This document shows, one piece after another, positions 1-11,100 of a stretch of 17,979 nucleotides of DNA. This stretch comes from Deltaproteobacteria bacterium. Lineage in GTDB: Bacteria > Myxococcota_A > UBA796. The notes beneath the pieces were generated by a model, which saw only the letters and a program-made list of their open reading frames with translations, ran no database searches and had not been told where the DNA came from. Each line of letters opens with the position of its first letter. Positions within the stretch are counted from its first letter, which is position 1. The DNA lies in the NCBI GenBank assembly GCA_002707085.1, contig PALY01000164.1, positions 1 through 17,979 of the forward strand. The letters are read 5' to 3'. The position numbers and the translations under genes were made by a program.

Positions 1-13
1 GAAGAATTCGTCG

Positions 14-50
<37 letters not shown>

Positions 51-186
51 GATGCATTGTCCGTCGTCTTCTCGATGCGACCCTTTTATTGCGGAAGACG
101 CTCTCGTCGGGCAAAAGCAGCATCCTTTCGTCGCGACGGACGTAAAAAACCACCGGGGCATCCTTCTTTTATGTCACGGCAAAAGT

Positions 187-221
187 CTTCTTCTTCTTCT
201 TCTTCTTCTTCTTCTTCTTCT
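187..221. repeat. (TTC/CTT)n microsatellite, first copy
   Basis: About 34 bases of pure CTT repeat, preceded by AAAAGT and followed by CC and a GGT triplet run. One strand is all purine (GAA) and the other all pyrimidine. A second, shorter tract with the same left border lies at 277-303. Confidence 0.9.
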
Positions 222-276
222 CCTGGTGGTGGTGATAATGCGCTCGAAAAGTGGTGTTTCGAGCAGTCGTCGAAAG

Positions 277-303
277 TCTTCTTCTTCTTCTTCTTCTTCT
301 TCT
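277..303. repeat. (TTC/CTT)n microsatellite, second copy
   Basis: About 27 bases of CTT repeat, again preceded by AAAGT and followed within 25 bases by a GTGGTGG stretch. It mirrors the arrangement at 187-233, which suggests a local duplication followed by slippage. Confidence 0.85.
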
Positions 304-374
304 GTCGTGACGTCGTCGCGTGGTGGTGGGGTGTCGCGCGATGGCGACAAAGAAAGAGATTACCTATCAATGAC

Positions 375-400
375 AAACCCTAAATTATAAAACCCTAAAC
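375..400 (+). promoter_or_regulatory. Two teloboxes flanking a TATAAAA element
   Basis: AAACCCTAA occurs at 375-383 and again at 390-398, and TATAAAA lies between and partly overlapping at 386-392. Teloboxes (AAACCCTAA) are known promoter elements in the plant lineage. The TATA element is about 165 bases upstream of the ATG at 557, so a transcription start near 415-425 would leave a 5' leader of about 135 bases that is A-rich and carries an in-frame TGA at 419-421. That this is the core promoter of the ankyrin gene is inference. Confidence 0.5.
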
Positions 401-556
401 ACAAAAAGTATATCTTCTTGAAAAAGAGACAAAAACGAGACCACAAAAAACCGACCACGAAACACATCGTCGACCTTTTACTTACTTAAAACAACATTGA
501 AGAAGAAGGACGAGGAGGACGAGGAGAAGAAGGACGACGACGTAAACGACGACAAA

Positions 557-2134
557 ATGTCCTCCATCTTCTTCACCACTCCTCCGCGCGTTCGTCTGTT
601 TGCCGCGTGCGCACGAGCCGCCGCCGCCGCCGACGACGACGACGAGGGGGGCGACGATGATTACGCCATCGAGAGGGCGATTTCATCGATACTCGAGAGC
701 GCGCCGGAGACGCTGTCGTCGGTGGAGGAGAATGGGGTGACCCCGCTGATGGTCGCGGTGGAAGCGAATAACGTGGCAGCGGTGGACGCGCTGTGCCGAT
801 TCGCGAGGAAAGAAGGGAAGACGAAGGGATTCGTGGAGTACGAATCCATCGCGCTGGACCAAACGGCACTGATCGTCGCGAGCAGTTTGGGCCACGAGAA
901 ATGCGTCAAAAAATTGGTCGGAGAATACGGCGCGGACGCGAATCAAATCACGAAAATTGGAGGCAGAACGGCGATGATGGCGGCGTGCGAAAACGATAAG
1001 CCGGAAATCGTGGTGCTGCTGAAAGAGAAATTTGGGGCGAACGTGAATTTAGAAGTGAAGAAGAGTTCGATTGTGAGAGACGTCGACGACGACGACGACG
1101 ATGAGGAGGAGGAAGAAGAAGGAGAACCTTTTTACTCCAACGCGATGTTACACGCGTGCGCGAATAACGCGGTGGCGTCTATACACGCGTTGCATCACTG
1201 CGGGGCCAATTTAGATTTTGAAAACGATAAGGAATTGTTTCCAATTTTAGTAGCCAGTCAAAGCGGAGCGACGGAAGCGGTGGAGGCGTTGGTCGCGCTC
1301 GGTGCGGATGCAAACTCGTGGGGGATGACAACAGGCGTGTCACCGTTATTAGTTGCCATCCTAGCGAAAGATGAAAAGACGGCGAAAGTTCTAGTAGAGC
1401 AAGGGAAGGTTGACGTGAACGTTTGCGGTCCGTTAGGGAGGACCATCTTTTGTGAATGTGCCGCGCGAGGCGACGTGGACGCCATGAAGTTATGTAGGAA
1501 ACTCGGAGGACGATTAACGTTGGAAACGCCCACCGGGAGGACGCCGTTACACGATGCGGCGATGTTTAACAACGCGGAAGCATGTGCATGGCTTTGCGAA
1601 CGAGGCGCAAGAGTAGATAGGGAAAATTCTTTGGGTGAAACGGCCATGTCTGAAGCTGCCTTGCACGGCGCCGCAGACGCCATGCGCTTTTTGAAAGCCA
1701 AAGGCGGGTCGGTAGATTTTGAAACGAGTACGGGCGTGATGCCGATTTTAAACGCTAGTTTGAGCGAACACACGACGAAAGCGTTAAAATTTTTAGTGAC
1801 GGAGTTAAAAGCAGACCCGAAGAAACGCAATAGATTTGGCGATAATTGTTTAACTGTCTGTTCGAGAGAAAACAACGTCAAAGGTATTAAAGCGTGCGTT
1901 GAAGTTTTCGAAATGGACGTAAACGACGATAGCGAAGGGACGGGTGAGTTACCGTTAGTTTCCGCCGCGAAAGGAGGTTCAATGGATGCCATTTGGAAAC
2001 TATGCAAGTTAGGCGCCGACGTGAATAAAATTGCCAAGAAAACGAACGATTTCGCACTCGGAGTGGCCGCGAAAAATGCGTTTTGGCGTGTTTGCACTGA
2101 GTTGTACAAAAAAGGCGCGAATGTGTTTTTATAA
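557..2134 (+). CDS. Ankyrin-repeat protein, N-terminal segment (525 aa to an in-frame TAA)
   Basis: This segment encodes about 13 ankyrin repeats of 33-36 residues after a short N-terminus with an Ala run and an acidic Asp/Glu tract (residues about 20-36). I chose ATG 557 (AAAATGTCC context). The open frame extends back to a stop at 419-421 but contains no earlier ATG, only a TTG at 497. Typical repeats carry TPLHDAA and GADV-type loops; clear examples run from about residue 56 onward. A second acidic tract interrupts repeats 3 and 4 at residues about 175-190. The frame ends at TAA 2132-2134 inside the hairpin of repeat 13 and resumes immediately in the same frame. I therefore think this is the N-terminal part of the giant protein downstream. 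A genuine 525-residue short isoform is the alternative. No transmembrane segment, signal peptide or enzyme domain is seen. Ankyrin repeats bind proteins; the partner is unknown. Confidence 0.8.
   Translation: MSSIFFTTPPRVRLFAACARAAAAADDDDEGGDDDYAIERAISSILESAPETLSSVEENGVTPLMVAVEANNVAAVDALCRFARKEGKTKGFVEYESIALDQTALIVASSLGHEKCVKKLVGEYGADANQITKIGGRTAMMAACENDKPEIVVLLKEKFGANVNLEVKKSSIVRDVDDDDDDEEEEEEGEPFYSNAMLHACANNAVASIHALHHCGANLDFENDKELFPILVASQSGATEAVEALVALGADANSWGMTTGVSPLLVAILAKDEKTAKVLVEQGKVDVNVCGPLGRTIFCECAARGDVDAMKLCRKLGGRLTLETPTGRTPLHDAAMFNNAEACAWLCERGARVDRENSLGETAMSEAALHGAADAMRFLKAKGGSVDFETSTGVMPILNASLSEHTTKALKFLVTELKADPKKRNRFGDNCLTVCSRENNVKGIKACVEVFEMDVNDDSEGTGELPLVSAAKGGSMDAIWKLCKLGADVNKIAKKTNDFALGVAAKNAFWRVCTELYKKGANVFL
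2132..2134 (+). other. In-frame TAA interrupting the ankyrin array
   Basis: The codons around it read GCG AAT GTG TTT TTA TAA AAC GTC ATT CAT GAA ACG CCG, i.e. GANVFL, stop, NVIHETPLH. The normal repeat reads GA-x-V-N-Y-E, then T-x-x-G, then ETALxxAA. The stop takes the place of the near-invariant Glu, and the seven positions between GANV and ETPLH are all kept. GAA to TAA is one base change. Reading through gives one uninterrupted frame from 557 to 14851. No classical readthrough context (such as UGA-CUA or UAG-CAR-YYA) is present. Confidence 0.85.
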
Positions 2135-5100
2135 AACGTCATTCATGAAACGCCGTTGCACTGCGCGGCGTTGAGCGACGACGAAGATACGATTACTTGT
2201 TTGCTTGGCCAATGCGATGCGGTGTTGGACCATCAAAACGAACTCGGCGAAACGGCGTTATATTTTGCCGCTCGAGAGAACAAAGTTAACGCCACGCTGG
2301 CCTTGCTATCGCATGGAGCCGCGGATGGCTTGACGACGATAAGTTCTGCATACACACCTTTGATGATTGCTATTGAGAACAAAAACATCGAATGCGTAGA
2401 TATTCTATTAGAAGCAGGCGCAAGTGCCTTACAGGTAGACGCGAAAAACGAAACGGCTGCGATGAAAGCTGCGAGAGTGCAAAATTGCGATGCATTGCGG
2501 AGAATAATCGAAATCGTAGATAACGAATCCGATCTGAGCAAATTTTTATCCACAGAATCAACAAGTGGTGAAACCGCGTTGACCATAGCGGCCAAATCGA
2601 ATTTTGTGGACGTTGTAGAAATTTTACTAGACGTTGACGCGACTTTGTTCACGCAAGAAACGGCTACGAGCTCGGAAACGGCGTTATTAGCCGCCGTGGA
2701 CGGGGATGCGGTTACGATGTTGGAGTATTTCTTCTCTCGTCTGCTCGAGGAGGGCAACGAGAACGATGCCACGTTACAAAAAATTGCAAAAGACATCGTC
2801 GACCAAGAAAATAAACTCGGGCACACGGCATTAATTCGAGCTTGTCTGCTAGGCCACCAGGATTGCGCGCGAGTTCTGCTCGATACAAACTTGTGCGACG
2901 TGAACCGAGAATCTCTAGTGCCGTCGGGCGAGGCGAGCGTCACGCTGACGCCACTTCTTGCTGCGATTGAAGGTAAAAACGCGCGATCAATTGTATCCAG
3001 ATTATTTGAGAAAGGGTGTGATATCAACTACACTAACCAAGATGGGGTCACTGCTGTCATGCACGCGGCGAGTTTAGGCCGAACGCAAATTATCGTTTCG
3101 CTCGCGGGCTATGGCGGCGATGTAAATCAAGCGACGCTGATGTCTATGAGCGAAGAAACTCGATCAAGTGCAGAAGAAAAAACGAGCAAAAACAAGGAAC
3201 CACCATCGACGAGTGAGCGCGCAGGAGTGCCAAATGTTGAGCGAAACTCAGCTTTGATCGCTGCTGTGTTGAGCAAAAGTTACGATGTCGTCGAATCGCT
3301 GGAACTTTCCGTACCGGAGCGAGACGTGGAAGTGAACAACACAACAGCACTCATCACCGCCGTTGAGAATGCAGAGGACGAAAGAATGGTAAAATTACTC
3401 GTGACTCTCGGCGAAGACCCGTATTTTGAGACCAGCGATGGTCGCACGCCGTTATCCGTGGCTTTTATGAGTGGCAAGTACGACATCGCAAACTTTTTGT
3501 TGAAACAAAAGTCGAAAACACGGGGAAAATTGAACATCGACTCACAAAATCGCGACGGTTTGACAGTTCTGTCCATTCTCGCTTTAGCCGGTAAAGGCGA
3601 AGGTATCAAAGCGATATGCACGACACCTTTCAATGCCAATCCGAATCTGGTGGATCGAAATGGTCGAACGGCGTTAACCTTAGCGGCTCGATATGCGGAC
3701 GAGGCAAGAGCTGGACCATTTCCGTGCGTCTGGCGTACTGGCGATAAAACCCTTCGCGTAGACCCGAAAACGACTTTTGGCGTTCTCCTCTCGGCAGGCG
3801 CTAAGATAGATCTAGAAACACCGTTACCACACGCATTTAGCGCCATTCACGAAGCAGCAAAATATTGCAAAGATAAAACGACAATTGATACTCTTATCAG
3901 TTTAGGCGCCGACCCGAATACGATCGATGTTCTCGGGTTCACGCCGCTCATGAGGGCAGTAGAATTCGGGAATCTCACCGCGTGCGAAGGTTTGTGCGAA
4001 CATCCAAAGACAGAAAAAGATAAAGTAGTACCTCGAAAAAATGGAAGAAGAACATCACAGGGAATGGAATGTGACGCCTCGCAATCTGCTTTAACTTTAG
4101 CGGCCATGGTGGATGATCCGAATAACGTAGTGAAGAAGTTGCTCGATCTCGGGTGCGATTACGAACGCGAAACGCTCGATGGTGACATAGCCATTTACCT
4201 CGCTGCAAGAAATGGAAACTTAACTGCAATTTCTGCGTTACTGGCCACGCAAACTATGGCGAAGAAAAGCTTGCACGCGACGATTCTTTGTCGAATCGCG
4301 TCTGGCGACGAGTTGGCGGCGGAGCCGTGTCGTACAATGCTCGCGTTCCCTAACACAGTCGATAGTGAAGTTGAGTGCCCGATTCAAAAGCAAACCGCGC
4401 TTGTTTCTGCGTGCTTTAGTGGGCACGAAGAGATTGTTCAAGGTTTAGTGGAGTCCGGCGCGAAAGTGGATGGTTTCGGGGCGAACGGTATCGTGCCTCT
4501 CGTCGCGGCTATTCGCCGAAAACGACATTCCCTCGTAAATTATCTCATTTCGAAGAAATGTGAAATTAACATGATACCTACTGCGTTTGAATCGCCTTTA
4601 AGAGCAGCCGTCAAAGCGGACGATAACGTTTCCATTTCGGCATGCTTAAACTGCGGAGCAGATATTGAAGAGATTGATGCGGCAGGTTTATCTCTTCTTC
4701 AAGAGGCAGCTCGATTAGGAAATATTTCTGCTTTGAAAACGCTCATCGCTCGCGGCGCGGCAGTGAATAAGGAAACACCGCTTGGCTCGGCTCTAATTGT
4801 TGCATCCCTTGCGAAACAAATTGAATCCATTGAAGTGCTTAAATCTTTCGGGGCAAGGTTGGATGCGGAGACATCTACCGATGATGCCGTTCAAATCGTC
4901 GCGGCTACGGTGAACGATTCCGATCTCCTACGCAAGCTCAATCAGCTTGGCGCGACGATGAACTTTGAGACCAGGGACGGGCGCACGCCCTTAAACGTCG
5001 CTTCGCGAGAAGGAAACGTCGATGCCGTCAAAACTGCTTTAGAGTCTGGAGCAACAGTAGATTATGAAAATAGGTTTGGTGAAACCGCGTTGTTGCTTGG

Positions 5101-8100
5101 TATTCACGCTGAGCGCGAGGAAACGTGTACAATTTTGCTCGAGCGAGGCGCGAACATCAACTTTGAGAACGCCAAAGGCGAGACATTTTTAATGATGGCG
5201 GCAAAAGAAAATGACGTGAAAAAATGCGAAAGACTGGTCAACAAAGGCGCAATGGTTGACAAAGTGTCTAAAAAGCATGAGTTTACCGCGCTCATGCGCG
5301 CGACTGAATTTGGATCGGTCGATGCCGCAAGATTTTTAATCGATAAAGGGGCGAAGCTTTACGCCGAAGCGACAATTGCTAGAAACGCGCTTTCCGTGGC
5401 GTTGGAAAAGGGTGAAATTGAGATTCTAAAACTCCTCGCGCGCGCTGGCCACGAAATTGAAGTTGAAAACTCGCAAAAACTCACGCCTTTGTGCATTGCA
5501 TCAGCATCGGGTGATTTACGCGCGATGGCTTGTCTTTTGGACCTCGGTGCAATCGTCAACAAGGAATCTTCCGCTGGCGTGACACCGCTGTGCGCGGCGA
5601 GTGAAAAGGGACGAGTGGATGCTATTCACTTACTTTGCGATCGTGGAGCAGCGCTCAATTACGAGTGTGAACTGTCAGGCGAAACTGCGCTCATTGTGGC
5701 TGCGAAAAACGGTCGTCCAGCTGCTATTAGGTCACTCGTCGAACGCGGCGCGAACGTAGACTTGGAATCGTTCAAGTTAGGAATGACAGCACTAAGTGCA
5801 GCGGCTGTATCTGGCGCGTTTTCCTCCGTGCACGCTTTAAGTCAAGTTGGCGCAAATGTAAACTATGTTGGAGAATCGAACGGAAAAACTGCACTTATCC
5901 ACGCCGCGGAATACGACAATCCCGAGGCTATCTCTGTGTTGTTGGAAGTGAACTGCGCGATTGATTACGTCTCTGGTTTTGGTTCCAGCAATCGCCACTG
6001 CGCGCTGACAGCTGCGGCAAAAGTTGGCGCCATAAAATCGCTCAAGTTCCTTCTTGATAACGGTGCGAATTCATCCGTTGAGCCTACGATTGGTAGAACT
6101 GCGCTAGTAGAGGCAGTCGATAATAATCAACTGGAAGCGATTGCGTTCTTGGCGACGTCTCTGAAAGAGAATTACGAAACATCTGCGCGATATACCGCGT
6201 TAGTTAAAGCAGCAATGAATGAAAATATCGAAGCAATCAAACTTTTGAGAAAATGCGGTGAAGATGTGAACTATGAAACTTCCGCCGGAGACACAGCTTT
6301 GATCGTCGCCTCTCGTCTCGGGAATGTTGCGATTGCTGAAGAACTCCTGGTACCTTCTGACGACGAAGATTTATCTAGCGAAAGAATAGATGCTCGAAGA
6401 GTGTGTGTCGTCGATTATGAGTCCGTTCGAAACGGTGAGACTGCGTTGATTGCGGCTACTTTAAACAATAACGTCGACTGTATCAAGCTTCTTCGACGTG
6501 AAGGCGCTGTTTTCGACCGCTTCAACCATCGCGGATACACCGCGCTTTTCGCTTGCTGTAGCTCACACGATACCACAGTCGATGTTCTTGAGTCTCTTTT
6601 ATCAAATGGCTGTACAGCTGACCTTCGATGCAATGGTACTGAATCGACACCTTTATTTAGCGCCGCGGAAGTTGGGAGAAATGAGTTCGTTTCCTTATTG
6701 ATTCAACGAGGCGCAGATATCGATCACATCGATTCAAAGACTGGTTTGAATGCGCTCGCTATTGCAATTCAAAACGATAACGTATCCGTAGTTCAAACTC
6801 TAGTCGATGCTAACGTGAATGTAAATTTTGAGTTCCGCACGGGAGAAACTGCTTTGACACTAGCCGTTCGTTTCGGACGCACAACCATTTTGGAAATCTT
6901 GGTGAGCGCAAAGAAAAAGTGCGACGTGAACAGAGAAACGTCCACCGGCATTGTGCCCTTACACTTAGCCGCATCGACGGGAAGATTTGAGTGCGTCGAT
7001 GTTCTTGCCAAGGCATATGAGGCTGACGTAAACTTTGAGTCTAAGATGTTTAAAGAAACGGCTTTAATATGCGCCGCCAAAAGCGGCAACTCGGAGATGT
7101 GTAGGCGACTCGTCGAATGCTCGGGTGCAGATGTGGATTTTATGACTAAATCAGAAGGTCTTTCCGCACTCATCGTAGCCTGCTCTATTAACGATCCTGA
7201 TGTTGTCAGAACCTTGATTGATATCGGGGCTGACCCAGATCTCGAAGATGCGAATGTATCGAAGCAAACGCCGCTTCAGGCTTGCGTGAAAGTGGGCGCA
7301 TTTGAGTGTATTGTCGAATTGATTGAGTGTGGCGCTGATCCAAACTTCGAAACTCCCTCCACTGGGTTCACGGCTCTTCTCACAGCGGCGGAGTTGAATT
7401 TGCCGGAGTGCTGCAAATCACTCGTCGCTCACGGCGCCGATCCTAATTACGAGACGAAGGCTCGAGGGTTCACGGCACTCACGGTTGCTGCGGCGTCCGC
7501 ATCACACGATGCTATTAAACGATTGATTACCTTGGGTGCATCCGTAAATAACGAAGACGCGAAATATGGGCGCACACCATTGATTTCTGCCGCAATCGAG
7601 ATCGAAGACGATGACTTGTGTGCCGCAACTTGCGAGTTACTTGTCCAAGAAAACGCTCAAATCGACCTCGAGGCAAACTTTGCGATGTCGCCAGATATGT
7701 CAAAAATACCGCAAACTGCGCTCATGAGCGCATCTGGAAGTAAGAAACACAAAATAAGAGAGTTGACTCTGCGCAGACTAGTATTTCTGGGCGCAAAGCT
7801 TAATTTTGAAACGATAGAAGGCGACACTGCCGTGCTCTTTGCAAGTCTCGAGAAGAATTTCGAAAACCTAGACATCCTCGTCAAAGCATTAGGTGCGGAC
7901 GTCGATTATGAAAACAAATTCACATTAACACCGTTAATGTCATGCCTAGAAAATGATTTGTATGAATCATGCGCGAGGTTATTAAAGCTCGGTGCAGATC
8001 CGTTGAAAGAAAATCGTCTCGGACATCACGCCATGTCAGTCGCAGCGAAGTGCGATTCGAGATCGTCAATCTTGTGCTTACACAAAGATTTTAAAGTTGA

Positions 8101-11100
8101 CATTGACGTGCCGTCAAAAATGACCGGTGACCGTCCGTTGGATGTTGCTGCAAGTTTTGGTAAGAGAGATGCAACAAAATTATTACTTTCGTTAGGCGCT
8201 GACGTGAATGCGATAAATCCAATCACGCACGATACGGCTTTGATGCACGCGGCAAAAGCCGGTGAGCTCGAATGCTTAGGGCTCTTATTACGTCAGCCAC
8301 ATTCTGCAAAAACGAAGCTGATGAACGTTAATGGTGATACTGCTTTGACTCTGGCGGCTACTCATGGTCGTCTAGATTGTGTGAACGCCCTGATCGAGAA
8401 GCTTGAAGAGGTGAACGAGGTTTTACATGAGACTAAGAAAGGGGACACGGCGTTGACACTTGCAATTGAAAATGGTCACGAGAAAGTCGTTTCGAGTTTG
8501 TGCTTAGAAGGCAAGGCGCGAATCGAGTACGAATCCAATTCAGGCAAGACGGCGTTGATTGCCGCGGTCTCCGCGGATCGTCCCGAAATGATTCGGTTAC
8601 TTGCATCGCTTTCCTCGAAGCAAAGTAAACACGGCGACGGAAATACTTCTCTCGATTGTGTAGATTACGAAACGACGCGAAATGCACCGGAATTCGTCAA
8701 AGCGCTACATTTCGCCTCTTTGATGCACCGTAGAAACGCCTGTATTGAAGCGCTTGTTGCTGTTGGTGCCAAGGTGGATGGAGAGCTTTCGAGCGACTTC
8801 TCTTCCAGATATGGCAATTACACTCCATTGATGTGCGCGGCATTGACGGACAACGTCGCGGCAATTTACCACCTCTCTAAGTTGGGCGCCAGTATAAATT
8901 ATGAAAATTCCGCAGGTGTATCACCGTTGATGTTAGCGTGTGAAAAACGTAACAAAGGCGTTTACTTCGCGTTGCTGAAGAGAGGAGCGAACCCTCGTTT
9001 TGAGACCCGCTTAGGTGAAAACGCGCTTACGGCGTCATTCGCGCCCGACAACAGCGAAATGTTAGAACTCGTTTACCATTCGCTCGGTTCTGTGAGAGAT
9101 GAAGAATCCATCATTACCGGTGCCACGCCTTTAATACATGCATTTAATTCACCTTGCTGCACGGAAGCGGTTCCGATGCTTCTACGCCTTGGCGAAAACA
9201 TCGCGCACGAAACACGAGATGGTCGCACAGCTCTCATCGCTGCCAGTTTATCTGGTATTGCCGATCGCGTCGCCTTGTGCTTACGAAACGGTGCAAAAGC
9301 GAATCAGGAAACACGAACAGGCGTCACAGCTATGTCTTCGGTGATTGAAAAGCTTGGTAGGAGGATCCAAAAGGCCACAGAGGAATCATATCAAGATAAT
9401 GTCAACGGCGAGAACGTCTTGAAATTTCTTCTCACCAATGCCATCGATAAGGTGAACGTGAATCACGAAAATAAGAATGGTGTAACGCTACCGATGTTTG
9501 CCGCGCGCTGTTTCTCGAATAATCCTCGAGTTCTCGCGCTTCTTTTAGATCATGGGGCTGACATAAACATCGAGACATCCAAAGGATCGACGCTGTTGTT
9601 GGATGCGCTTCAGTACGGCTGCGACGACGCAGTGGATTTGTTGATTGCTGAAGGTGTCGATGTGAACTACGAGACTCGCAAAAGCACAGCAGAAGTGTTG
9701 ACACCATTGATATTAGCCGCCAAGAGAGGTTCCATGTTTCAAATCGAGCAGCTTTTAGCGGCTGGAGCTGACATCAATTACGAGACAATGGCGGGCGAAA
9801 CGGCGCTCATGGCTGCGGTTTCAGCGTCGCGTGCTGAGCATGTCTCCGCGTTGATGTCTATCGGAAATGCTAATGCAAATTATGAGTTTAAAAACGGAAA
9901 GACCAAAGGTGATACAGCTATTGTTTTAGCCGGTCGTTTAGGTCACAAGGATGTCATTCAGCATTTGATATCCTCTCACAACGTTGATCCATCACGGGGC
10001 TTGAGTGACAAGACTACGCCGCTTATTCGGGCGGTCATCGATGAGGATAACGACGCAGTGAAGCACATGCTACTTGCCGGTGTCCCTATCAATGTCGAAA
10101 GCGCCGATGGGTATACGCCTCTCGTCGAAGCCGCGAAGAAGCCGTCTCGGATTCGCTGTTTGGAGGCTTTGTGTGACTTCGACGCATCCATAGTCGATTT
10201 TGAAACGAGTCGAGGATTTGCAGCCTTACACGAGGCGTGTAAAGTTGGTAACAAAGAAGCTGTCCTCTCTTTGTGCTTAAAATATGGTGCCAATTCGAAC
10301 AGAGAGAGTGCCCGAGACGCGACGACGCCATTAATGATGGCTGCAGAATACGGCCACGTTGAGATTGTGGAGACATTGATAAAGAAGTGCTTCGCGGATG
10401 TCAATCGAGAAACAGTCTCATCAAAACACACGGTGTTTACGCATTGCGCCTTTCGGGGTAAAGTATCCGTGTTTTCCGCGTTAGTTTCCAATGGGGCGCT
10501 CGTCGACAGAGAAACTCAAGATGGGCGAACGGCCATTTTGTACGCCATCGCGAGAGATGACGCGAAAACATTGGAAGCACTCGTGAAAGTTGCCGGCGCA
10601 GACGTCGAGTTTGATTCTTCCTTGGGTGTGACGCCACTCTCCGGCGCGGCCACGGCGAATAAACCGAAATGTGTCGAAATTTTGTTAAGTCTCGGTGCTA
10701 AACCGTTGAAGTCGTCAAGGTCAAATAAGGTTCCGGTTTTACAAGCCTGTTTGATGGGTTCAATCGAAGTAATGAAAGTACTACCATCTGGCGCAGACTT
10801 TTGGGACTCAGATCCTCTCGGTAACGGTGAGACGCCATTATTTTGCGCCGCGCAGAAAGGAAAAGATGTCGCAAAAGTTGCCATCGCGTGTGGAGCAACG
10901 ATTTCATACGAACCAAAGAGTACAAAACGGACGGCGCTTGCGATGGCTGGGACGATTACGAAACGGTCGCGAGCGTTCGACGTCTTGGTCGCCTTGGGTG
11001 GTGTTGCGACGAGTGTTTGCGGGAGCGGCGAAACGGCGCTGGATATTGCTTTTGCGAATAATTGCGATTGGTGTGCGCCAAACATTCTCGTCTACACCGC

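Noticed and set aside
52..390. Overlapping short frames in the upstream region on both strands
   Set aside because: They consist mainly of homopolymer residues from the triplet repeats and have no recognisable domain.
497..556. N-terminal extension from TTG 497 (Lys/Asp/Glu-rich)
   Set aside because: Eukaryotic initiation at TTG is unlikely, and no ATG occurs in this frame between the stop at 419 and 557. An undetected upstream exon remains possible but has no direct support.
2132..2134. Reassignment of UAA to glutamate in this genome
   Set aside because: hisG ends at TAA (16498-16500) exactly where the family normally ends, so UAA functions as a stop here; only one internal UAA is seen.
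1258..2142. 294-codon open frame on the minus strand
   Set aside because: It lies wholly opposite the ankyrin frame, and its sequence is what antisense reading of ankyrin codons gives. The same kind of Ser/Ala-rich antisense frame recurs across the whole array.
2156..2158. TTG as the start of the giant frame
   Set aside because: It is simply the Leu of the TPLH-type motif; the true frame runs through from upstream, and the first in-frame ATG is at 2363.
2125..2175. A 51-base GT...AG segment that would splice out the TAA in frame
   Set aside because: It would delete the conserved ETPLHCAA core of the repeat, whereas the unspliced sequence keeps perfect repeat spacing. The donor is also not the GTGCGT type seen in hisG.
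2233..3027. 264-codon minus-strand frame
   Set aside because: Same antisense shadow of the ankyrin array; it shows no domain, and the sense frame is clearly coding.
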